This document shows, piece after piece, positions 45,834 to 54,462 of a stretch of DNA of 64,000 nucleotides (position 1 is the stretch's first letter; every line of letters starts with the position of its first letter). The stretch covers positions 330,714-394,713 of the forward strand of contig NZ_JAKSYE010000085.1 in NCBI RefSeq assembly GCF_022829685.1, written 5' to 3'. The position numbers and the translations under genes were made by a program. The stretch comes from Methylobacterium sp. E-045. GTDB lineage: Bacteria > Pseudomonadota > Alphaproteobacteria > Rhizobiales > Beijerinckiaceae. Under the pieces are notes generated by a model that did no database searches, was not told the origin of the DNA, and was given only the letters and a program-made list of their open reading frames with translations.

Positions 45834-46487
45834 ATGAGCGCTCGAAACGTTGCGGCGGGTCCGCGTGTATCCTCCCGCGAAACCGGTTCTCGTGAAGCCG
45901 GATCCCGTGAAGCAAAGACCGCGCCCCGCGAGGCGAAGCCCACGCCGCCGATCACCGCCGCGTATCTGGAGCGCGTCGCCCTGCAGTATCTGGAGCGCTA
46001 CAGCGCCTCCGTGGCGATGCTGCGCCAGACCCTGGAGCGCCGGGTCGCCAAACGGTGCCGGCTCCGGGACGAAGACCCCGCCGCCTTCGCCGAGACCATC
46101 GCCGCCATCGTGGAGCGTGCCCGTTCCTCCGGCCTCGTGGACGATGCCCGGTTCACCGCCGCCCGGGCGGCGACCCTGCGTCGACGGGGGGCCTCCGCCC
46201 GCAGCCTCTCGGCCAAGCTCGCCGGCAAGGGCGTCGACCGGACGCTCATCGCCGAGACCCTGCAGACCGAGCGCGACCGGAGCGAGGAAGAGGGCACGAA
46301 TGCCGAGGAGGACGCGGCCCGCGCCTATGCCAAGCGCCGCCGCCTCGGCCCGTTCCGGCGCCCCGACCTCCGCGCCGCTCACCGCGACAAGGATCTCGCC
46401 TCCATGGCCCGGGCCGGGTTCTCGTATGGACTGGCGAAGACGATCGTCGATGAGGACGTAACCACGGAGGACGGCTTCGTCGGGTGA
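45834..46487 (+). CDS. recX: RecX family regulatory protein
   Basis: Regulator of RecA recombinase activity, 217 residues. The three-helix RecX repeats are visible: LQYLERYSASVAMLRQTLER, SGLVDDARFTAARAATLRRR and SARSLSAKLAGKGVDRTLIA. The first 40 residues are a basic Ser/Arg/Glu-rich extension containing short repeats (SREAGSREAK) not typical of the family. It stands alone with recA elsewhere. A long palindrome follows the stop. Confidence 0.88.
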   Translation: MSARNVAAGPRVSSRETGSREAGSREAKTAPREAKPTPPITAAYLERVALQYLERYSASVAMLRQTLERRVAKRCRLRDEDPAAFAETIAAIVERARSSGLVDDARFTAARAATLRRRGASARSLSAKLAGKGVDRTLIAETLQTERDRSEEEGTNAEEDAARAYAKRRRLGPFRRPDLRAAHRDKDLASMARAGFSYGLAKTIVDEDVTTEDGFVG

Positions 46488-46512
46488 TGAACGTATCTCC
46501 GTAAGCCGAGCC

Positions 46513-46554
46513 GTGCTTCCGCCTCTCCCCGCGCGCGGGGAGAGGCGGAAGCAC
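46513..46554. repeat. 42-base perfect palindrome after recX
   Basis: Two 21-base arms (left arm begins GTGCTTCCGCCTCTCCCC) are exact reverse complements meeting at GCGCGC. It may act as a bidirectional terminator or belong to the C-rich/G-rich intergenic repeat family seen near 22.0 and 47.9 kb. Confidence 0.9.
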
Positions 46555-46622
46555 GCTGCGACATTTCCGACCGTTCATGACAAAAACTTGAACGAAACAC
46601 GAACGACGCGCATGTCCCTGTC

Positions 46623-47837
46623 ATGGACGAGACCCTCGCCAAGAAGCTCCGCATCCTGGCCGATGCCGCGAAATACGATGCGTCCTGCTCTTCGTCGGGG
46701 GCGCCCAAACGCGTGGCGGGCAAGGGGGAGCTCGGCTCGACCACCGGTGCCGGCATCTGCCACGCCTACACGCCGGACGGGCGCTGCATCTCGCTCTTGA
46801 AGATCCTGCTGACGAATTATTGCCTGTTCGACTGCGCCTATTGCGTCAATCGCCGCTCTTCCAACGTGCAGCGCGCCAAGTTCAGCGTCGAGGAGGTCGT
46901 GACCCTCACGGTGGAGTTCTACAAGCGCAACTATATCGAGGGACTGTTCCTCTCCTCGGGCATCATCAAGTCACCCGACCACACGATGGAACTGCTGACG
47001 CGGGTGGCGAAGTCCCTACGGCGCGACCACGGCTTTCGCGGTTACATCCACCTGAAATCGATCCCGGAGGCGAGTCCGTGGCTGGTGGAGGAGGCGGGGC
47101 TCTATGCCGACCGGCTCTCGATCAACCTCGAACTCCCTACCGATGCCAGCCTGCACCGTCTGGCACCGGAGAAGAACGGCCCGGTCATCCAGAACGCGAT
47201 GAAGCAGATTGGCGCGCGGATCACCGAGGCCAAGGCGGAGAAGCGCCGCTTCTCGCCCGCCGGTCAATCGACGCAGGTCATCGTCGGTGCGGACACCACC
47301 ACCGACGAGGCGCTGATCCGCAAAAGCGCCCATCTCTACGGCTCGTTCAACTTGAAACGGGTCTATTATTCCGCCTTCAGCCCGATCCCCGACGGCTCCG
47401 CCATCCTGCCGCTCAAATCCCCGCCGCTCCAGCGCGAGCACCGGCTCTACCAGGCCGATTGGCTGATCCGGTACTACGACTTCTCCGCCGACGACGTGGC
47501 GGATGCCGCCGAGGACGGCATGTTTTCCCTCGACATCGACCCGAAGCTCGCCTGGGCCCTGAAGCACAGGGGCCGCTTCCCCGTGGATGTGAACGCCGCC
47601 GACCGGGAGATGCTGCTGCGGGTGCCGGGCCTCGGCGCCCGCGCCGTGGACAAGATCGTGAGGGCACGCCGCTACACGCGGCTGCGTCTCGACGACATTG
47701 CCCGTCTCACCTCCGGCCTCAAGCGCGCCCGTCCCTTCCTGATCGCCGCCGATTATCATCCCGGCCCGACTGGCACCGACCGGTTGGATCTGCGCGCCAA
47801 GCTCGTCGAGCCGGCTCGCCAACTGAGCCTGTTCTGA
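46623..47837 (+). CDS. Putative DNA modification/repair radical SAM protein (TIGR03916-like)
   Basis: Radical SAM enzyme of 404 residues. The cluster motif is TNYCLFDCAYCVNRRSSN with Cys67, Cys71 and Cys74. Family blocks include YTPDGRCISLLKILLTN, LFLSSGIIKSPDHTMELL and RVYYSAFSPIPDGSA. A C-terminal helix-hairpin-helix (LLRVPGLGARAVDKIVRARR) points to nucleic-acid binding. Proteins of this family are named as putative DNA modification or repair enzymes and occur next to a DUF4130/UdgX partner, as here. The reaction is not established. It is followed 176 bases later by the partner gene on the same strand. Confidence 0.88.
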   Translation: MDETLAKKLRILADAAKYDASCSSSGAPKRVAGKGELGSTTGAGICHAYTPDGRCISLLKILLTNYCLFDCAYCVNRRSSNVQRAKFSVEEVVTLTVEFYKRNYIEGLFLSSGIIKSPDHTMELLTRVAKSLRRDHGFRGYIHLKSIPEASPWLVEEAGLYADRLSINLELPTDASLHRLAPEKNGPVIQNAMKQIGARITEAKAEKRRFSPAGQSTQVIVGADTTTDEALIRKSAHLYGSFNLKRVYYSAFSPIPDGSAILPLKSPPLQREHRLYQADWLIRYYDFSADDVADAAEDGMFSLDIDPKLAWALKHRGRFPVDVNAADREMLLRVPGLGARAVDKIVRARRYTRLRLDDIARLTSGLKRARPFLIAADYHPGPTGTDRLDLRAKLVEPARQLSLF

Positions 47838-47861
47838 CGGTGCCGGATGACTTGCCGCTCT

Positions 47862-48000
47862 TCCCTCCCCCTTGTGCGGGTGAAGGTGGTCCTCGCGGCA
47901 GGGAGGCTCGGGAGAGGGGAGTTGCCTATTCGAAGGAGCCATCCCCTGTCCCGGTCGCTCCGCGATCCCCCTCCCCCGCGGAGGGGGAAAGGTCAGGTGG
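47862..48000. repeat. C-rich/G-rich intergenic repeat element
   Basis: The spacer between the two repair genes consists of imperfect inverted C-tract/G-tract modules (CCCTCCCCCTTGTGCGGG, then GGAGGCTCGGGAGAGGGG, then CCCCCTCCCCCGCGGAGGGGG). This resembles short repetitive elements common between genes of Methylobacterium-type genomes. The copy number must be checked elsewhere. Confidence 0.5.
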
Positions 48001-48013
48001 ATCATTTGAAACA

Positions 48014-49423
48014 ATGGTTCTCCGCGACGGCGCCGACCTCGACGGCTTTCGCGCAGCGGTCCGTCGCCTCGCCGCTGCCTCGGTTCCTCCCGATACAGTG
48101 GCCTGGTCGATCGGCGAGGCCCCCGGCCTGTTCGCCCGCGACACCGGCGGCGAGGCCGGACCAGAGGTTCCGCTGAGCCTGCCCCGCGCGGTGGCCGACC
48201 TGGTCCGCACGGTCGTCCAGCACCGCGACCCCGAGCGCTATGCCCTGCTCTACACCCTGATCTGGCGCGTCACCCACGGCGAGCGCGGGCTGATGGAGGT
48301 GGGAAGCGACCCGCTGGTCCATCGTCTCGACCGGATGCGCAAGGCCATCGCCCGCGACCTGCACAAGATGCACGCCTTCCTGCGTTTCCGAAGGACCGAG
48401 ACCGACGGCGTCGAGCGCTTCGTCGCCTGGTTCGAGCCGGACCATCATATCCTTGAGGCGGCGAGCACGTTCTTCGTCGCGCGCTTCCGATCCTTGCACT
48501 GGTCGATCCTGACGCCGGACGGCTCGGCGCATTGGGACGGCGATACCCTGACTTTCGGCCCGCCGGGACGCCGCGAGGATGCCCCCGAGGCGGATGGGTT
48601 CGAGGCCGGCTGGCGCGATTACTACGAGAGCACCTTCAACCCCGCCCGCACCAACCTCGCCGCCATGCGGGCGGAGATGCCGAAAAAGTACTGGCGGAAC
48701 ATGCCCGAGACCGCAGCGATTCCCGGCCTCGTCCGCGCCGCGTCCGCCCGCACCGACGCCATGATCGAGAGGGAACCGCAGATGCCGACGAAGCGAAACC
48801 CAGCCAAGGCCGTCGCCGCGATGTCAGATCAGGATCCCGTCTCCCTGGAGGCGCTCAACGCCATCATCCGGCGCTCGGAGCCTCTGGTGCCGGGCGCGAC
48901 CCAGGCCGTCCTCGGCGAAGGCCCCGCCCACGCCGCCATCGCCTTCGTCGGCGAGCAGCCGGGCGACCAGGAGGACCGGCAGGGGCGACCGTTCGTGGGG
49001 CCGGCGGGACAGCTGCTCTCGCGCGCCATGGCGGAGGCGGGGATCGTGCGGGGGGATGCCTACCTCACCAATGCGGTCAAGCATTTCAAGTTCGAGGAGC
49101 GCGGCAAGCGCCGCATCCACCAGAAGCCCACCGCCGGCGAGGTGAGCCATTACCGCTGGTGGCTCGACCGGGAGCTGGATTTCGTGGCACCCAAACTCGT
49201 CGTGGCCCTGGGCGCCACCGCCGTCCTCGCTCTAACGGGCAAGGCAATCCCCATCACCCGCGCCCGTGGCCCCGCCTCCTTCGGCAAGGCCTATGAGGGT
49301 TTCATCACCGTGCACCCCTCCTATCTCCTGCGCCTGCCCGACGAGGCCAAAGACGAGGCCTATGCGACCTTCGTGGCCGACCTGAAACGGGTGGGCGACC
49401 TCGCGCGGGAGTTGGGAGCCTAG
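48014..49423 (+). CDS. udgX: DUF4130 domain fused to UdgX-type uracil-DNA-binding protein
   Basis: Protein of 469 residues with two parts. Residues 1-240 are the DUF4130 (SAM-associated) domain: LLYTLIWRVTHGERGLME, KMHAFLRFRRTE, and FNPARTNLAAMRAEMPKKYW split at the end. Residues about 280-469 are a family-4-like uracil-DNA glycosylase domain with motif A FVGEQPGDQEDRQGRPFVG and VHPSYLLRLP. The insert EERGKRRIHQKPTAGE carries the KRRIH loop that defines UdgX, in which the His (here His369) forms a covalent bond with uracil-containing DNA. It should therefore tightly capture uracil sites. The radical SAM neighbour suggests joint action. Confidence 0.9.
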   Translation: MVLRDGADLDGFRAAVRRLAAASVPPDTVAWSIGEAPGLFARDTGGEAGPEVPLSLPRAVADLVRTVVQHRDPERYALLYTLIWRVTHGERGLMEVGSDPLVHRLDRMRKAIARDLHKMHAFLRFRRTETDGVERFVAWFEPDHHILEAASTFFVARFRSLHWSILTPDGSAHWDGDTLTFGPPGRREDAPEADGFEAGWRDYYESTFNPARTNLAAMRAEMPKKYWRNMPETAAIPGLVRAASARTDAMIEREPQMPTKRNPAKAVAAMSDQDPVSLEALNAIIRRSEPLVPGATQAVLGEGPAHAAIAFVGEQPGDQEDRQGRPFVGPAGQLLSRAMAEAGIVRGDAYLTNAVKHFKFEERGKRRIHQKPTAGEVSHYRWWLDRELDFVAPKLVVALGATAVLALTGKAIPITRARGPASFGKAYEGFITVHPSYLLRLPDEAKDEAYATFVADLKRVGDLARELGA

Positions 49424-49468
49424 CAGAACGCCGCCGACGTCCCGGGCTTAACCGCACCCGTCGTGATG

Positions 49469-49654
49469 CTATTTCGTCCGAGGACGACATCCTGCGTAGG
49501 TCATATAAATCAGGATTCCGGACAATACGGCGCTGGCCAGACTGTCCCAGACTCCATCGACGACCAGGGCGATCACCAGGCTCAGTAGAGTCAGCGCGGC
49601 GAGGATCGCGGGAATGGCCCAGATCCGGGACCGGACGAGCGGCCGCGTCTTCAT
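49469..49654 (-). CDS. Small membrane protein at the end of the siderophore operon
   Basis: Predicted 61-residue inner-membrane protein with two helices (about 11-32 and 38-54) and a basic ending CRPRTK. Its ATG overlaps the stop of the PepSY gene (ATGA), so it is translationally coupled and belongs to the TonB receptor/PepSY operon. The function is unknown; small membrane proteins are recurrent in this position of ferric-siderophore operons. Confidence 0.75.
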   Translation of the reverse strand: MKTRPLVRSRIWAIPAILAALTLLSLVIALVVDGVWDSLASAVLSGILIYMTYAGCRPRTK

Positions 49655-50826
49655 TCCGCGGCTCTCGCACGAGACAGTCCTGCACCGGTCTTCACCCGGA
49701 CGCTCGTCGTCTTCGATCGCCTGCGAGCGATCCAGAGATAGAGCCCGCTGCCGAGCACGACGATGGTCGCGAGATCGAGGAGCGCCCAGACGATCTTCAG
49801 AGGGAGGCCGCCGTAATCGCCGAAATGCAGGGGTTGCGAAACCAGCAGGGCCTGGATGTACCAGGGCATCGCCCGCATGTCGGTGAGCTCGCCGGTCTCG
49901 GCATCGATGAGGGCGGGCTTGAGCAGCCGCGAGGTCAGCGGTGTGTCGCCGGCCATGAACACGGCGTAGTGGTTATTGCTGCTCACCACGGTGCCGGGAT
50001 AGGCGACGAAGCGCGGGCTCATGTTCGGTGCCGCGGCTTTGGCCGTCGCCACCGCCTCGGCAACGGAGGCGAGGCGGACGGGGCGCGGAGCGTCGCGATA
50101 GGGGGCCGTCATCTCGGCGAGCTGGCCGAATTGCCAGAGCTTCAGCATGAGGTCGGCCCAGGTGTTCACCACCCCAGTCCCCCCGACGATCAGCGCCCAG
50201 CACACGGTCGCGACGCCGACGAGGTTATGCCAGTCGAGCCATTGGATCCGCCGCGTCCGGGTGCGGCGGACAGTTCCGAAGTCGAGCTTTCGCATGAACG
50301 GACCGTAGAGGACGAGGCCGGAGACGATCGCCATCACGAACAGGAAGCCCATCGCGCCGAGGAAGAGCTTGCCGCCGAGGCCGAGGAACATGTCGACATG
50401 CAATTGCAGCAGGAAGCCGACGGGACCTTCGTTCGGCTTTGGCTCCCGCAGAAGGGCGGCGTCGCGCCGATCCAAGGACAGGATCGTCATGTCCGACGGC
50501 GGCGAGCGCACGTCCCGGGCGAGATTGACGAAGGCGACCTCCGGCTCGTCGTGGTCGAAGACGAGGTACTGAACCACGAGCCCGGGTTTCAAGGCCCGGG
50601 CCGAGGCGACAACCTCGTCCAACGACACGTGGGCCGTCCCGGCCGGCATCGCCGGCACCTCGGGCTCGTAGCCGAGGACAGCATTGAGCTCGTGATGGAA
50701 GATCAGCGGTAGGCCCGTCAGACACAACATCAGCATGAAGACCATGCTGACGAGGCTCGCCCAGGTATGGACGAACGACCAGAGCCTGAAGGCCCGCAGG
50801 CGGGGCGCGTCTTGTCCCGTCGCCAT
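49651..50826 (-). CDS. PepSY-associated TM protein (siderophore reductase-like)
   Basis: Inner-membrane protein of 391 residues with four main helices: about 17-42, 145-170 (LFLGAMGFLFVMAIVSGLVL), 200-220 and 345-370. Two PepSY-type periplasmic regions lie between them. Conserved His residues at helix ends (FVHTW, FHHELN, LQLHVDMF, LDWHNLVG and PLHFGDYGG) probably bind heme. Proteins of this family pass electrons to ferric siderophores after import, releasing iron. It lies two bases downstream of the TonB receptor gene and is coupled to the small membrane protein. Confidence 0.9.
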   Translation of the reverse strand: MATGQDAPRLRAFRLWSFVHTWASLVSMVFMLMLCLTGLPLIFHHELNAVLGYEPEVPAMPAGTAHVSLDEVVASARALKPGLVVQYLVFDHDEPEVAFVNLARDVRSPPSDMTILSLDRRDAALLREPKPNEGPVGFLLQLHVDMFLGLGGKLFLGAMGFLFVMAIVSGLVLYGPFMRKLDFGTVRRTRTRRIQWLDWHNLVGVATVCWALIVGGTGVVNTWADLMLKLWQFGQLAEMTAPYRDAPRPVRLASVAEAVATAKAAAPNMSPRFVAYPGTVVSSNNHYAVFMAGDTPLTSRLLKPALIDAETGELTDMRAMPWYIQALLVSQPLHFGDYGGLPLKIVWALLDLATIVVLGSGLYLWIARRRSKTTSVRVKTGAGLSRARAAE

Positions 50827-50828
50827 CG

Positions 50829-53039
50829 TCAGAAGTCCAGCTGGGCCGAGACGAGGTAGGTCCGGGGTGCTCCGAGGGTCAGGAAGCCGTTTCCGGTGGA
50901 CGCCCAGTAATTCTCGCCCGACACGTTCTCCACCGTGGCCCGCAAAGTCACGGGTTTGCCCCACGTGCCGAGGAACGTGTAGCGGAGTCCGGCATCGAAC
51001 CGCGTCCAATCCGGGATGCGCTGCAGATTGTCCTGATCATAGTATTGGGACGCGGTGTGGATGACCCGTCCGGTCAGTGTCAGACCACGCGGCAGCCAGG
51101 GCGGCAGGTCGTATTCGCCGTAGAGGCTGATCGTGGTGCCGGGGACACCGGGTGCGACCCTGCCGTCGAAGGCGCCCCCCTCGGTACGGACCAGGCGCCC
51201 ATCGGTGAAGGCGATGCCCCCGATGAGGCGCGCACCCGGCGCGAGTTCGCCGAACAGACTGAACTCGACCCCCCGGTTCCGCTGCAGGCCGTTGAGGGCG
51301 TAGTTGCGCGTGGTGGGGTCTTGGAAGGCGTTGGGCCGGTTGATCTCGAACAGGGCGGCGCTGACACCGACGACGCCGAAATCGTACTTCACGCCGATCT
51401 CCTTCTGGTCGGCGATGGTCGGCGGGAGCGCCTGGTTCGGGTTGCTCGCCGTGACGGGAGCCGCGTCGGTCGAGAGCAGGCCCTCGATGTAGTTGCCGTA
51501 GAGCGAGAGATGCTCCAGCGGCTTGACGACGAGGCCGACCGCGGGCGTCCAGGCGACCTTGTCGTAACTCGACGTGGCATCGCCGAAGCTCGGGCTGCCG
51601 GGAGAGAAGTCGTAGCCCTTGACCCCGATCTGCTGGAAGCGCCCCCCCACGGTGAGGAGCACCCGCTCGTCCAGGGACGACAGGGTGTCGGCAACGGCGA
51701 CGCTGCGGTTGGTCTGCATGGAGCCACGGGCATTCCCGATGTCGATGTCGGTATAGGCCGGAGCCGCAAAGGAGAGCGGGCTGTAGATGTTCGAGGCGCC
51801 GCCGGGCAGGAACTGGACCGCCTTCGGATAATTCGTCGTGCTCCAGAAACCGACGGCGGAAACGGTGGCCCGGTGCGCGACGGGGCCCGTCTGGAACCGG
51901 GTGCGCAGGCCGGCCTCGGCCGAATAGGATTCGGTGACGTATTGCTGCCGGGCGAACGGGCCGGCGACGTCACCCAGCGACGTCACCAGGGTCTGGAAGC
52001 TGGCGAGCGCGCTTTCCTGGGTAGAGTGGCCGCCGAAACCGGCATAGAGCGTGGTGTCGGGGGTGAGGTCATACTCGGCGCGGAAGGTGCCGAACCTAGT
52101 CTCGGTCCGCTGGAATTCGTAGGGCTGGTTCTGGTTGAGGGTCAGATTGGGCGCTCTCGGGATCTCTATGCCGGGCGCCGCCGTGAGGAACGACCGGTTC
52201 CGCCGGTAATCGTCGACCTGATAGCCGAAATCGGCGGAGAGGCGGACGCGGTCACCCCGATAATCGAGGCCGATCGAGCCGAATCCCACTTCGACCCTTT
52301 CGCGGTCGATGGCGGATTCACCGTTGCGATAGACGCCGTTGACACGCACGCCCCATTCCTTCGCCTCTCCGAAGCGTCGGCCGATATCCACGGCCGTACC
52401 GAACTGGCCCTGCGAGATGAAGAACGGCGTGATCCGGGTCAGCGGCTCGTCATAGGCGCGTTTGGGGATGAGGTTGATGCTGCCGCCGATGCCGCCGATG
52501 GGGGCGATCCCGTTGATGAGGGCGCTCGGCCCCTTGAGGATCTCGACCCGCTCCACGTTGTAGATCGCCGGCCGGCGGCTATCGACCACGCCGTAGAGCC
52601 CGTCGAACGCGATATCGCTGGCATAGACCGGAAAGCCGCGGATGTAGAACTGGTTGCCGGCGGCCCCCGTGCTGGACGTGACCGCGCGGACGGACGGATC
52701 GTTCGTGGCGACGTCGATGAGGCTCTGGGCCTGCTGGTCCCGGACGAGGGTGTCGGTATAGCCGGTGATGTTGAAGGGCGTATCGAAGTCGCTGCTGGTG
52801 CCGAGGATTCCGACCCGCGTACCGCTGGCCACCTGACCGCCGGCATAGGGCGGCGGCGAGGCGCCGATGATCCCGTTGGGGATGCGGGACGCGACGGCAT
52901 CGACGCTCAACTGATCGAGGGTCACGCTCCGCGGAGCGTCCTGGGCGGCAGCCGAACGACCGATGCCGACCGTGATGAGCGTCCCGAGCGCGGCCCCCCT
53001 CAAGACCGAACGGAAAAGTGTTTCGAAATCGTCCCGCAT
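50829..53039 (-). CDS. TonB-dependent siderophore receptor
   Basis: Outer-membrane receptor of 736 residues. A signal peptide (about 1-32, ending GRSAAAQ), a plug domain with DTLVRDQQAQSLIDVATND and IRGFPVYASDIAFDGLYG, and a 22-strand barrel ending in Phe (YLVSAQLDF) are all present. The plug anchor VERVEILKGPSALING and GGIGGSINLIPKRA are typical of FhuA/FoxA-type siderophore receptors. The start at 53039 follows a GAGAGG ribosome site. It leads the operon with PepSY and small membrane proteins and is divergent from an AraC regulator, consistent with substrate-induced iron uptake. Confidence 0.95.
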   Translation of the reverse strand: MRDDFETLFRSVLRGAALGTLITVGIGRSAAAQDAPRSVTLDQLSVDAVASRIPNGIIGASPPPYAGGQVASGTRVGILGTSSDFDTPFNITGYTDTLVRDQQAQSLIDVATNDPSVRAVTSSTGAAGNQFYIRGFPVYASDIAFDGLYGVVDSRRPAIYNVERVEILKGPSALINGIAPIGGIGGSINLIPKRAYDEPLTRITPFFISQGQFGTAVDIGRRFGEAKEWGVRVNGVYRNGESAIDRERVEVGFGSIGLDYRGDRVRLSADFGYQVDDYRRNRSFLTAAPGIEIPRAPNLTLNQNQPYEFQRTETRFGTFRAEYDLTPDTTLYAGFGGHSTQESALASFQTLVTSLGDVAGPFARQQYVTESYSAEAGLRTRFQTGPVAHRATVSAVGFWSTTNYPKAVQFLPGGASNIYSPLSFAAPAYTDIDIGNARGSMQTNRSVAVADTLSSLDERVLLTVGGRFQQIGVKGYDFSPGSPSFGDATSSYDKVAWTPAVGLVVKPLEHLSLYGNYIEGLLSTDAAPVTASNPNQALPPTIADQKEIGVKYDFGVVGVSAALFEINRPNAFQDPTTRNYALNGLQRNRGVEFSLFGELAPGARLIGGIAFTDGRLVRTEGGAFDGRVAPGVPGTTISLYGEYDLPPWLPRGLTLTGRVIHTASQYYDQDNLQRIPDWTRFDAGLRYTFLGTWGKPVTLRATVENVSGENYWASTGNGFLTLGAPRTYLVSAQLDF

Positions 53040-53316
53040 CGTCGCCTCTCGCACCATCGCCGGCAATCGTGCTCTGCCGGCGCGGCGCCTTGATTACTCA
53101 CCGGCGGGCGGGACGCGGTATTGAATTCCTGCGAAAAATACGCCTAGTCTGCCATTCAAGATGAGAAAGTGAAGATACGCCAGCTCTGTTGCGGGATTAC
53201 ACAGTATCATTTGAATAATTATAAACTTGGGCTCGGAAGGGCGATTGTCCGTCGCGGGTCGATGATCCACTTTCGGTTGTGCATTTACAAGCCAATCGTT
53301 CAACTGCAGCGAAGGC

Positions 53317-54173
53317 ATGACAACAGCCCCTCCTCCACGGATTATCGAGGCCAGTCACGAGATCGTCCGAGCCGATCTCGCTCTCGATACGATCATGACC
53401 CGTGCGGATTACGAGGATTTCGAGGGCGCCTACGAGAATACGGACACTCTCTGGATTCATCTCTGTACGAGTGGCGGCGGTCGCTTGCTTCGGAACAGCC
53501 GAACCCAGAAACTCGACGGCCTGTTCGTGCCCGGACGCGTCGGCCTGGGGGCCCCCTATGACGGCGGCGAAGGGTTCGGGCCGCGCATGAGCCTGCTCGC
53601 CCTCGGGATATCGGAGCGACGCCTGAAGCGGCTCGCCGCCGAACTGCCGGGGGGCGACTGGACCTCGAGGCCCTGGCTTCGACCTACCACGACGATGCCC
53701 TGCTGACGGCCACGTTGACCGCCATGTGGGAAGAAGCCGGGCTTCACGGTTTCGCCACGGCGTTCTTCGATCACGCCCTGGCCATCGTGGTGCACCGGCT
53801 CGCCCATGCCGCGTCTCGTCCCGAACCGGTCTCCGCGCATGGGCTCACGGCGCGGCAGATGTCCGATGTCGCGGCGTTCATCGACGCCAGTCTCGGCGAC
53901 GACCTGCGCGTGGCCGATCTCGCCCGCATCGCCGGGTTGAGCGAGCGTTATTTCAGCCGTTGCTTCCAAGCCTCGGTCGGCGTGCCGCCCTACGCCTTCA
54001 TCACCCGCCGTCGCCTCGATCGGGCGGCCGAACTCCTCGCACGTTCGCCCCTTCCCGTCGCCTCGATCGCGGCTCTCGTCGGCTACGACGATCCGAGCCA
54101 GTTCTCGGCCGCCTTCAAGCGCTACAAGGCGATGGCGCCCCTCGCATGGAGGAGGCAGCAAGCAAACGGATAG
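53317..54173 (+). pseudogene. AraC-family regulator with a frameshift at a G tract
   Basis: Transcription regulator split by a -1 frameshift. The first frame (53317 to about 53650) gives the N-terminal ligand-binding half, MTTAPPPRIIEASHEIVRAD to RLKRLAAELPGG. It would stop at 53706. The second frame resumes at about 53655 as RLDLEALASTYHDDALLTAT and carries both AraC HTH units: DLRVADLARIAGLSERYFSR and VASIAALVGYDDPSQFSAAF. Total length, 857 bases, is one short of a multiple of three, as expected from losing one G in the six-G run at 53649-53654. Possible explanations are a real inactivation, phase variation or a sequencing error. It would control the divergent siderophore operon. Confidence 0.82.
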
Positions 54174-54462
54174 GCCGACACAGCGAGATCGTCGGAACCT
54201 CGGCGGCGAACCGGTTTCCGGGTGTCGGCCTTATCCCCGTGCTCCCTGTTTGCCGTCGTTCTGACGAGAGTCCGTTCCGGTCGTGGTCCTGTCGGGACCG
54301 GGCTGCAAACGCCTGCGGGGTGAGCCCCCCAAGCTCACGTGAGGGGAGCAGACGTTATCGGCGTTCGATCCCAGGGTTCGGACGGGATTGAGACGACGCG
54401 GGCCCGCGGGATGTGTCTGACAGGACGGGATCGACACCCTCCTCTCGGGACTGCGCACGCCC

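Noticed and set aside
51045..53093. Long forward-strand open frame opposite the TonB receptor
   Set aside because: Antisense shadow of a well-supported receptor gene; no motifs, signal peptide or ribosome site.
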